The notes beneath the pieces were generated by a model. That model saw only the letters and a list, made by a program, of their open reading frames with translations, was not told where the DNA came from and made no database searches. This document shows, piece after piece, positions 33,614 to 40,812 of a stretch of DNA of 64,000 nucleotides. The stretch is taken from contig PLRS01000155.1 in assembly GCA_003164035.1 (NCBI GenBank), positions 10,987-74,986 of the forward strand, in the 5' to 3' direction. The translations under genes were made by a program, and so were the position numbers. Source of the stretch: Bryobacterales bacterium. Lineage in GTDB: Bacteria; Acidobacteriota; Terriglobia; Bryobacterales; Bryobacteraceae. Position 1 is the first letter of the stretch. Each line of letters begins with the position of its first letter.

Positions 33614-34081
33614 ATGAAACAGACGAATCGACGAAGTTTCCTGGGACGTGGGGTCGCCACCACTGCGGCGGCGGCCGTGGCCGTCGCCGGGCCCGCCGCG
33701 GCTCAGACCGAAAAACCCACCAAGCGGGTCATATATAGGAATGGGAAGAAGCCGGAAAAGACGCCGCTGTTCAACGGCACGGTCGCCTATGGGAATCTGC
33801 TCTTCATCGCCGGTGTCGGAGCGCATTTCGAAGGCGATATCAAGGCCCATACCAAGCACGTGCTCGATTCCATCCAGGAGCAACTGGAGAGCGCCGGCTC
33901 CTCCATGGACAAAGTCCTGAAGTGCAGCGTTTTTCTGAACGACTTGAAAGACTACGCCGGCATGAACGAAACCTTTCAAGGCCGCTTCGGCTCGGAACCG
34001 CCGGTGCGTACCACGATTGCCGCGGCTGGCGGAATTCCAGGCAATTCGCTGGTAGAGATCGACGTCATCGCTTACATCTAA
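33614..34081 (+). CDS. exported RidA family (YjgF) enamine/imine deaminase
   Basis: There are 155 residues with a Tat signal (NRRSFLGRGVATTAAAA). The RidA core follows: TPLFNGTVAYGNLLFIAG, a helix QEQLESAGSSMDKVLKCSVFL, and PPVRTTIAAAG with the arginine that binds the substrate carboxylate. RidA hydrolyses reactive 2-aminoacrylate released by PLP enzymes. The upstream gene encodes an exported PLP-fold protein only 16 bp away, so the pairing of lyase and imine-deaminase, both with Tat signals, makes functional sense (inference). An upstream in-frame reading overlaps the previous gene and is rejected. Confidence 0.88.
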   Translation: MKQTNRRSFLGRGVATTAAAAVAVAGPAAAQTEKPTKRVIYRNGKKPEKTPLFNGTVAYGNLLFIAGVGAHFEGDIKAHTKHVLDSIQEQLESAGSSMDKVLKCSVFLNDLKDYAGMNETFQGRFGSEPPVRTTIAAAGGIPGNSLVEIDVIAYI

Positions 34082-34083
34082 GG

Positions 34084-34154
34084 ACCGGCGGAACCGCCTG
34101 CCCCACCATTGAAAACAATGCACCCGCTTTGGTGGCGCAGGCGGTTCCGCCTGC
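34084..34154. repeat. GGTTCCGCC-core inverted pair (GTGGGRCA set)
   Basis: The left half GGCGGAACCGCCTGCCCCACC and right half GGTGGCGCAGGCGGTTCCGCC are inverted copies about 20 bp apart; each contains the hairpin of 27053. It begins 2 nt after the RidA stop. A short LP fragment (CTGAGGGAGCGGTTG) follows at 34174-34190, just inside the end of the converging gene. Confidence 0.75.
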
Positions 34155-34192
34155 GATTTGTGATTTTTCACAGTCCTGAGGGAGCGGTTGCT

Positions 34193-35479
34193 TTAAACCT
34201 TGTGTTTGTCGTAGTCGAACGGCTCATTCACCAGGTGCAGATCCGCTTCGCCTTTGCGCGTCAGGTAGATGGTCTTGAGCTCGGTGCGCGGAAAGTCGCT
34301 CAGCTTCCGTTCCACCGGGCCCTGGTCGGTCCACTCGAAGATCTGGATCTCCCAGGGATTGAACGTGGCGGTTAAGCCGCGCTCCTTGGCGATGCGGTAC
34401 AGGTGAACGTTCCCCGGTTCGTGCCCGCCTAGATACAGTCCGACCACGTCCAGCAGGAAGGGATGTTTGCTGAACATGACCATGTTGGCCATATGGTCGT
34501 TGCCGATGTTGAAGCCGTCGCCGTCGCGTCCGAAAATAGCCTCGATCATGGCCAGCCCCGGCCACACCGTGCTCAGGTTGTCGCAAGTCTTGTGTGCCCA
34601 AATCTCCTGGTCCATGGGGCTCAGGCCGCGGTCGCCGGCGGTGGCTACGGTTTCGTACCGGTTGAAATTCGCCTTCACGTGGCGGGCGAAAAAGTCGTTC
34701 ACCAGGGGCTGGACCCGCGGGTTCACATCGGCCGTCACCAGCGGGTTGGTCTGGATACTGGGCCAGCCGCCGCAGAATTGTGTGAACGGGTGCACCACCA
34801 GGCCCTGCATGTTCTTGACCGATTGCGTCAGGCACATGGCGTGAGCCTTCCATTTGGCAATGTCCAGAATCCAGGTATCGGGCTCGCCCACCGGCGCGTA
34901 GTGCGGAATGCGCTGGAACACCACGCCGTCCGGCACTTTAGCCCAATTGACGGCGTAGCCGTCGCGCAGGTGTTTGGGACGCCGCTGCGGCTCGCCGATC
35001 TCCACACCCAGCCGTTCGTTGATATCGTTGAAGCCGCGAATCTCCCAGGTGTCGTAGCCGGTCGATTCCACGAAGTGAAACCGCTTGAGGCCCAGTTCCT
35101 GCAGCCCCGTGACCATGCCTTCGTAGAACTGCGGGTCCGTGCCCACGCCCCAGTTATCGGCCAGCGCGCGCCGCCGGTCGTAGACGCCGGTGGCATTCGG
35201 CTTCAGCACGATCCGGTGCGTGAGCGGGATGCCCGGCTTGTCCATCGGCACGAAAATCTGGCGCGAAAGGGCAAGCCCCTCGCGGAGTTTGGCCGGCCCG
35301 TCCATCTTGTTCGCCACGTGGGTGCGCCGGATGAAAACGGCCTTGGGGTTCCGCTCGATCAGGGGATGCAGTCCGAAATAGGCGTGGCTCACCGGCGCGG
35401 CCTCGGCCAGTCTCAGTCCGGGAACCGTCCCGCACGCGGCCAAAGCGCCAAAACGAAGAAAATCTCTCCTGTTCACCAT
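34193..35479 (-). CDS. Tat-exported DUF362-type protein
   Basis: There are 428 residues with a twin-arginine signal (NRRDFLRFGALAACG, ~3-26). The mature part resembles acidobacterial proteins with a DUF362-like domain: RIVLKPNATG, GTDPQFYEGMVTGLQELG, DTWILDIAKWKAHAM, NMQGLVVHPFTQFCGGWPS and FNIGNDHMANMVMFS. DUF362 members are often tied to iron-sulfur or sulfonate chemistry, but no CxxC ferredoxin motif is seen here. It converges on the RidA gene and its start lies 29 bp after the stop of the upstream gene, so those two may form an operon. Confidence 0.7.
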   Translation of the reverse strand: MVNRRDFLRFGALAACGTVPGLRLAEAAPVSHAYFGLHPLIERNPKAVFIRRTHVANKMDGPAKLREGLALSRQIFVPMDKPGIPLTHRIVLKPNATGVYDRRRALADNWGVGTDPQFYEGMVTGLQELGLKRFHFVESTGYDTWEIRGFNDINERLGVEIGEPQRRPKHLRDGYAVNWAKVPDGVVFQRIPHYAPVGEPDTWILDIAKWKAHAMCLTQSVKNMQGLVVHPFTQFCGGWPSIQTNPLVTADVNPRVQPLVNDFFARHVKANFNRYETVATAGDRGLSPMDQEIWAHKTCDNLSTVWPGLAMIEAIFGRDGDGFNIGNDHMANMVMFSKHPFLLDVVGLYLGGHEPGNVHLYRIAKERGLTATFNPWEIQIFEWTDQGPVERKLSDFPRTELKTIYLTRKGEADLHLVNEPFDYDKHKV

Positions 35480-35508
35480 TGGAATCCCTCCTTGCTCTTA
35501 TGCCGATC

Positions 35509-36753
35509 TTACCCGAAAATCACGGCGGCCGCACGCTCCAGTTGGGGAAGCGTGACCTCGGAACTGGTGCCCCGCCGGGCTATCTTCACGGTTTGTGGCG
35601 CGGCTTCGGGCCGCAGCAGTGTCGCCTTGGTGAAACTGCCCTGAATGCGGGCCAATACCGGCAGCTCCTGGGGCCGCCCATAGTTGAGAAGGTAGAGGAC
35701 AGCGCCGCCGGCCATCGCCACCGCGGCGTTGCCGTTGAAGACGCGCGTAGCCCGTCGTTTCTCCGTGACGTAATCGATCATGTCGAAAGCCAGGTCGGAC
35801 GGATCGAGCACGGGCTCCTTATAAGCCACCACCTGCCCCTTGCCCAGCGAATAGTAGTCGCGGTCGGGATCTTCTCTCAGATGCTTCAACCCCGCCGCGC
35901 GCCACCAGGCCTGGGCGCCCGGCGCGTCCACCACCAGGGTCGTTCCCGCCTCGGCATTGGCCAGAATGCGGCGCCGCGCGTCCGCCGCGGGTGTTTCAAT
36001 CCCCACGGCCACCAGCTCCAGGCACCGCGCCGGTTCGGGCGCCGGCGGTTCGGCCGCCGCCACCACCGCTGGTGACACGTTGTGCCGGTAAGCCAGGTTG
36101 GCGATCTCGAGGAGATCGTCCTTGTTTTCGATCAGCACGGTGATATTACGCTGCAGCGGCTGGCCGAACACCGCCGCGTTCTCCCGCAGCCAGGCCGCCG
36201 TCCGCCCCATTTTGCGCCAAGCCGCCAGGGCGTCGTCTGCGCCTTTCAACAGCGACTTTCGGAACCACTCCTCCAGCGCCATCACGAAGTTGCCGCCGCA
36301 CATCCAGGCTTCGGCCAGCGCCAGTTCCAGCGTATGGAACGGCACCGAGCGCTCCGGCGGTACACCGGCTTCCTTGTTCGGCAGGTACCCCAACACCGGC
36401 GGCACCTTCGGATACAATGCCCGCAGGCATTCGACCAGGTAGCAGTTCTGATCGATCCACACGCCGCGCGTGGCCGAGGCTTCCGTCGGATCCCCCGGGT
36501 GCACGCCCGGCCACAACCCGGTGCGAAAGACCACGGCCCGGCTGGAGTCCGCCTTCGAGGCGTCGGCAAGGCTTACAAACCGCACCTCGTCCTCATGAAC
36601 CACCTGGATGTGCGCCGCCGCGCAGGCCTTCTCGAAATCCTCGTCAGGAGAAGTCAGAACTGCCGTGATGCCACCCTCGCGGAGCAATGGCACATACTTG
36701 GGATCCGGATCGTTCCACCGAATCGCGGTTTGATGCAAGAGATCGACCGGCAT
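35509..36753 (-). CDS. hypothetical protein, possible TIM-barrel / amidotransferase-like fold
   Basis: I do not recognise this 414-residue protein. The first half looks like a (beta/alpha) barrel: HQTAIRWNDPDPKYVPLLREGGITAVL, HEDEVRFVSL, SVPFHTLELALAEAWMCGGNFVMALEEWF. The centre reads ENAAVFGQPLQRNITVLIENKDDLLEIANLAYRHNVSP, and the end is a beta domain resembling the tails of family 42-type glycosidases. No signal peptide is seen from the preferred ATG (36753); an ATG 15 codons upstream is possible. It lies just before the DUF362-type gene on the same strand. Confidence 0.6.
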   Translation of the reverse strand: MPVDLLHQTAIRWNDPDPKYVPLLREGGITAVLTSPDEDFEKACAAAHIQVVHEDEVRFVSLADASKADSSRAVVFRTGLWPGVHPGDPTEASATRGVWIDQNCYLVECLRALYPKVPPVLGYLPNKEAGVPPERSVPFHTLELALAEAWMCGGNFVMALEEWFRKSLLKGADDALAAWRKMGRTAAWLRENAAVFGQPLQRNITVLIENKDDLLEIANLAYRHNVSPAVVAAAEPPAPEPARCLELVAVGIETPAADARRRILANAEAGTTLVVDAPGAQAWWRAAGLKHLREDPDRDYYSLGKGQVVAYKEPVLDPSDLAFDMIDYVTEKRRATRVFNGNAAVAMAGGAVLYLLNYGRPQELPVLARIQGSFTKATLLRPEAAPQTVKIARRGTSSEVTLPQLERAAAVIFG

Positions 36754-36821
36754 GGGCACGAGACGTCTGCCGTTTATTTTCTCACACGGTGGTGGCAAAC
36801 CGGGACTTTGTCCCGATTCTT

Positions 36822-37284
36822 GGGTGCTTAGTTAGTCGATCCGGGCAACCGCTCCCTGGCGGCCGCGGCTCGGAAACAAGCGAAACCGAGCCGCGACCGC
36901 GAGGGAGCGCAAGCGTCGGGATAAACCGGCGTGCAGTCGGGGATGGAAGAGCCCCACGAGAAAGGAGTAGCGAACCATCTTGACCTCAAGTCTTGCGCCG
37001 GGTGCCGCGAGGTGCCGGGTGAAGCGTAGACAGAGGCCGACCCAGAGCGGGGAGAGGGTGTCCCAGGGATTCGATGGTGTGCGGGAGAGAGCACGGAAGA
37101 ACAAGCAGGAGCGGTTCACCGCTTTGCTCCATCATGTGACGCCGGGCCTGCTCCGGGAAAGCTTTTACGCCCTGAAGCGAAATGCCGCGCCGGGAGTGGA
37201 CGGAGTGACGTGGGTGGCTGGTAACGGCCATCCCTACCGCGACGGTTGACGGGAACGGATTTTCCCCAGATCGGTTGGGCACCC
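36822..37284. repeat. Long palindromic repeat, copy D (LP family), split by an intron relic
   Basis: The left end GGGTGCTTAGTTAGTCGA and both arms to GCGAGGGAGCG (36909) are present. The sequence is then interrupted by 36911-37243 and resumes as GGTTGACGGGAACGG, then CCCCAGATCGG and TTGGGCACCC. Joined together, the two flanks rebuild the normal LP right end (AGGGAGCGGTTG.CGGGAACGG). No gene exists between 36799 and 37317. Confidence 0.8.
36911..37243 (+). mobile_element. Group II intron relic 2, inserted in an LP palindrome
   Basis: It shares its first ~65 bp (AAGCGTCGGGATAAACCGGC, GAAAGGAGTAGCGAACCAT) and last ~24 bp (CATCCCTACCGCGAC) with relic 1. Within it a reverse-transcriptase start survives (ERFTALLHHVTPGLLRESFY, APGVDGVTW), then the sequence jumps straight to the domain VI-like end. 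Only about 330 bp remain of an element normally near 2 kb. Confidence 0.82.
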
Positions 37285-37317
37285 TACTGCCCTTCGCGAT
37301 CGCGGTAATCTCTAGGT

Positions 37318-38553
37318 GTGCGTACCTACTTCCATGTCGACATGGACGCGTTTTTCGTGTCGGTGGAAGAGCTGTTCGACTCTACGCTGAAGGGCAAACC
37401 GGTGGTGGTGGGCGGCCGTCCGGACGCGCGCGGGGTGGTATCGGCGGCCTCTTACGCGGCGCGCAAGTTCGGAGTGCATTCGGCCATGCCGCTGCGCACG
37501 GCGGCGAAGCTCTGCCCGCAGGCGATTTTTCTGGACGGGCACCCGGAACGCTATCGGGAGTATTCCGAGCGCGTGTACGAAGTGCTGCACCGGTTTTCGC
37601 CGCTGGTGGAAATGGCGTCGATCGACGAAGCGTATCTCGACATGACCGGAACCGCCCGCCTGCATGGGCCGCCGCTCGAAGCCGCTCACCGGCTGCACGC
37701 GCGCATGAAGGCCGACACGCAATTGAACTGCTCCATCGGCATCGCAAGCTCCCGCCTGGTGGCGAAAATCTGTTCCGACCAAGCCAAGCCGAATGGGGTG
37801 TTGTGGGTGATTCCCGGGTGCGAAGCCGCCTTTCTGGCGCCGCTCGACGTACGCAAGGTGCCGGGCGTGGGGAAAGTCACCGACGAACGCCTTCACGCGC
37901 TGGGCATCCGCAAGGTGGGCGACCTGGCGCGGCTGGAGGAAGACTTCCTGGAACGCCGCTTTGGCAAGTGGGGGCTGGCGCTGGCGGGCAAATCGCGAGG
38001 CCTGGACGCGGGCGGCTGGTTCGATACCGGGATTGGCGAAGACACGGGCCCGAAATCCATCAGCCACGAACACACTTTTTCCGAAGACACGGCCGTGGTG
38101 GCGCAACTGGAGGCGACGCTGGCGCGACTGTGCGAGAAAGTGGGCCGGCGGTTGCGCGAGCACGGCCTGCGTGCGCGCACCGTGCAGCTCAAGCTGCGCT
38201 ATCGCGATTTCACCACCATCACCCGGGCCGAGACGCTGGAACGCCCCACCGATCTCGATATCGAGCTCTTCGAAGAAGCCCGTGCGCTGTTCCGCCGCAA
38301 CTGGAAGGCCGGCGCCCAGGTTCGGCTGTTGGGGGTACACGCCTCCGGTTGGAGCCAGGAAGCGGCGCAGATGGACCTGATCGACGACGGCCGCCACCAG
38401 CGCTGGCAGCAGGCCACGGCCGCCGCCGATAAACTGCGCGACCGTTACGGCGAGAGCGCCGTCTCGCTGGCGGCCAGTTTGCGCGGCCAATTCCGCGAGC
38501 GGATCCACGAGAACCCGGTTGGGTTGCCGGGCAAGAGCGAAAAAAAGCCCTGA
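37318..38553 (+). CDS. dinB: DNA polymerase IV (Y-family translesion polymerase)
   Basis: The enzyme copies damaged DNA with low fidelity. There are 411 residues from a GTG start. The catalytic acids are D8 (FHVDMDAFF) and D103-E104 (SIDEAYLDM); F13 is the steric gate. The thumb with GIASSRLVAKICSDQAKPNG, a helix-hairpin-helix (KVPGVGKVTDERL) and the little-finger domain are complete. QMDLI near residue 352 is a candidate beta-clamp contact. No LexA box is evident upstream, but only the LP repeat and 33 bp precede it. It converges with glgX; a hairpin covers both stop codons. Confidence 0.96.
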   Translation: MRTYFHVDMDAFFVSVEELFDSTLKGKPVVVGGRPDARGVVSAASYAARKFGVHSAMPLRTAAKLCPQAIFLDGHPERYREYSERVYEVLHRFSPLVEMASIDEAYLDMTGTARLHGPPLEAAHRLHARMKADTQLNCSIGIASSRLVAKICSDQAKPNGVLWVIPGCEAAFLAPLDVRKVPGVGKVTDERLHALGIRKVGDLARLEEDFLERRFGKWGLALAGKSRGLDAGGWFDTGIGEDTGPKSISHEHTFSEDTAVVAQLEATLARLCEKVGRRLREHGLRARTVQLKLRYRDFTTITRAETLERPTDLDIELFEEARALFRRNWKAGAQVRLLGVHASGWSQEAAQMDLIDDGRHQRWQQATAAADKLRDRYGESAVSLAASLRGQFRERIHENPVGLPGKSEKKP

Positions 38554-38580
38554 CCGCCGGTCTGGGTCGCGGTCAGGCTT
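38546..38580. terminator. bidirectional hairpin between dinB and glgX
   Basis: AAGCCCTGACCGC and GCGGTCAGGCTT are inverted (one bulged C) around an 11-nt loop. The stem includes the stop codons of both converging genes. A run of seven A (38540-38546) precedes it, a T-run on the minus strand, so it should stop glgX transcripts well. Confidence 0.65.
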
Positions 38581-40729
38581 GCCGGGGCCGTTCGCAGAGC
38601 AGTGCCGTGGAGCGCGGCTGCAACTCGTATAATTCGCCGGCGGGTACGATCCGTTTGCCGTCCGGCTCGGGCGCGGCGGTGTCGAAAACCACCTCCCAGC
38701 TTACGCTCGCGTCCGGCGGCAGGCGAAACTCGACGGCTTCCACGTGGGCGTTAAGCAAAATCAGAAAGGTATCGTCGCGAATGGCTCCGCCGAAGGCATT
38801 CACGTCCTCCAGCGTGCGTCCGTTCAACATCAGCCCGATGCAGCGCATCCAACCCGCGTTCCACTGATCGGCGGACATTTCGCCCCCATCCGAGCCGAGC
38901 CAGGTGATGTCCTTTTCGGTGTGACCATCCACCTGGCGCAGCGGCGTGCCGGGATCGATGGGACGGTCCTGGAAGAATTTGCGGCGGTGCAGATTGGGAT
39001 GGCTGCGGCGGATGTTCACCAGCTTGCGGGTGAATTCCAGCAGCGATTTCTGGCGTTGGTCCAGGTCCCAGCTATACCAACTGGTTGCATTGTCCTGGGC
39101 ATACGCGTTGTTGTTGCCGTTCTGGGTGCGGCCGATTTCGTCGCCGCCGGAGATCATGGGAACGCCTTGGGAAAGCAGCAGGGTCGCCAGGAAATTGCGC
39201 TTCTGGCGTTCGCGCACCGCCACGATGGCGGGGTCGTCGCTGGGCCCTTCCACCCCGTAGTTATAGGAATAATTCTCGTTGCTGCCGTCGCGGCCGTCTT
39301 CGCCGTTGGCCTCATTGTGCTTGTGGTCGTAACTCACCAGGTCGTTCAAGGTGAAGCCGTCGTGGGCCACGATAAAGTTGACGCTGGCGGTGGGGTGGCG
39401 GCCGTCGTGCTGATAGAGGTCGCTCGAGCCCGTGAGGCGGTAGCCCAATTCGGCCAGGATGCCGTGGTCCCCCTTCCAGAAGCGGCGCATGGAGTCGCGG
39501 TACTTGCCGTTCCACTCGGCCCACAAGCTGGGAAACTTGCCCACCTGGTATCCGCCTTCGCCCACGTCCCACGGCTCGGCGATCAGCTTCACCTGGGAGA
39601 TTACCGGGTCCTGATTGATGATGTCGAAGAAGGCGGATAGGCGGTCGACGGCGTGGAGTTCGCGCGCCAGGGAAGCGGCCAGGTCGAAACGGAAACCGTC
39701 AACGTGCATTTCCTGCACCCAGTAGCGCAGGCTGTCCATGATGAGCTTGAGCACCTGCGGATGGCGCACGTTGAGGGTATTGCCGGTGCCGGTAAAATCC
39801 ATGTAGAAACGCTGATTGCCCGGGATGAGGCGATAATAGGTGGCGTTATCGATGCCCTTGAAGCTGAGGGTCGGCCCGAGGTTGTTGCCTTCGGCGGTGT
39901 GGTTGTAGACCACGTCGAGGATGACTTCGATGCCGGCGCGGTGCAGCGCCTTGACCATGGCCTTGAATTCGCCGATCTGCTCGCCGTGGTAGCCGGAGGC
40001 GTAGCGCGCGTCGGGGGCGAAAAAGTTAATGGAATTGTAGCCCCAGTAATTGCGCAGGCCCAGATCCACCAGGTGCTTGTCGTCGACGAATTCATGCACC
40101 GGCATCAGCTCGACCGCCGTAATGCCGAGCTTCTTCAGATATTCGATGGCGACTGGATGGGCCAGGCCGGCGTAGGTGCCCCGCAGTTCGGCGGGGATGT
40201 CCCGGTGCAAGGCGGTGAAGCCCTTGACGTGCAGCTCGTAAATGACCGAATCGTGGAAGGGGGTGAGGGGCGGCCGGTCGTTTTCCCAATCGAAATGGGA
40301 GGTGGTGACGACGCATTTGGGCATGCCCCAGGCATCGTCGTTATGGTCGGCGGCCAGATCGGCTTCGGCGCCATCGGGAGTATAGCCGAAGACGGGCGCG
40401 TCCCAGTTGATGGGGCCGGCGATCGCCTTGGCATACGGATCCAGCAACAGCTTGGCGGGATTGAAGCGGTTCCCGCGGGCCGGATCGTAGCTACCGAACA
40501 CGCGGTAGCCGTAGAGTTGGCCCAGCTTAATGCCGGGCAGATAGCCGTGCCACACGTAGCCGGTGCATTCGCGGATGGAAACCGTCTCCGCGGCGGCCGA
40601 CCCGACGTCGTCGAAAAGGCATAAATCCACGCCGGCGGCGTGCTCCGAATACAAGGAGAAATTGACGCCGGTACCATCCCACGTGGCACCTTGGGGATAG
40701 GGCTTTCCAGGAAGAATCGTGCGCGACAT
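38573..40729 (-). CDS. glgX: glycogen debranching enzyme (isoamylase type)
   Basis: GlgX hydrolyses alpha-1,6 branches of glycogen limit dextrins. There are 718 residues: an N-terminal CBM48 domain (1-~130; PYPQGATWDGTGVNFSLYS), the GH13_11 barrel with DVVYNHTAEG, nucleophile Asp in DGFRFDLAAS, acid Glu in LIAEPWDVG, and VAHDGFTLNDL, then a C-terminal beta domain. The run SYDHKHNEANGEDGRDGSNE is typical of GlgX. It is single here; other glycogen genes are not in the window. The upstream gene lies 83 bp away on the same strand. Confidence 0.96.
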   Translation of the reverse strand: MSRTILPGKPYPQGATWDGTGVNFSLYSEHAAGVDLCLFDDVGSAAAETVSIRECTGYVWHGYLPGIKLGQLYGYRVFGSYDPARGNRFNPAKLLLDPYAKAIAGPINWDAPVFGYTPDGAEADLAADHNDDAWGMPKCVVTTSHFDWENDRPPLTPFHDSVIYELHVKGFTALHRDIPAELRGTYAGLAHPVAIEYLKKLGITAVELMPVHEFVDDKHLVDLGLRNYWGYNSINFFAPDARYASGYHGEQIGEFKAMVKALHRAGIEVILDVVYNHTAEGNNLGPTLSFKGIDNATYYRLIPGNQRFYMDFTGTGNTLNVRHPQVLKLIMDSLRYWVQEMHVDGFRFDLAASLARELHAVDRLSAFFDIINQDPVISQVKLIAEPWDVGEGGYQVGKFPSLWAEWNGKYRDSMRRFWKGDHGILAELGYRLTGSSDLYQHDGRHPTASVNFIVAHDGFTLNDLVSYDHKHNEANGEDGRDGSNENYSYNYGVEGPSDDPAIVAVRERQKRNFLATLLLSQGVPMISGGDEIGRTQNGNNNAYAQDNATSWYSWDLDQRQKSLLEFTRKLVNIRRSHPNLHRRKFFQDRPIDPGTPLRQVDGHTEKDITWLGSDGGEMSADQWNAGWMRCIGLMLNGRTLEDVNAFGGAIRDDTFLILLNAHVEAVEFRLPPDASVSWEVVFDTAAPEPDGKRIVPAGELYELQPRSTALLCERPRQA

Positions 40730-40812
40730 GTCCCGCCTCTACTGTAACAGGGGCCGGGCCGGTTTCAGGGAAAAAGGGCGCCGGGGGGGTGGACTGAAGC
40801 CCCGCACCAGGT

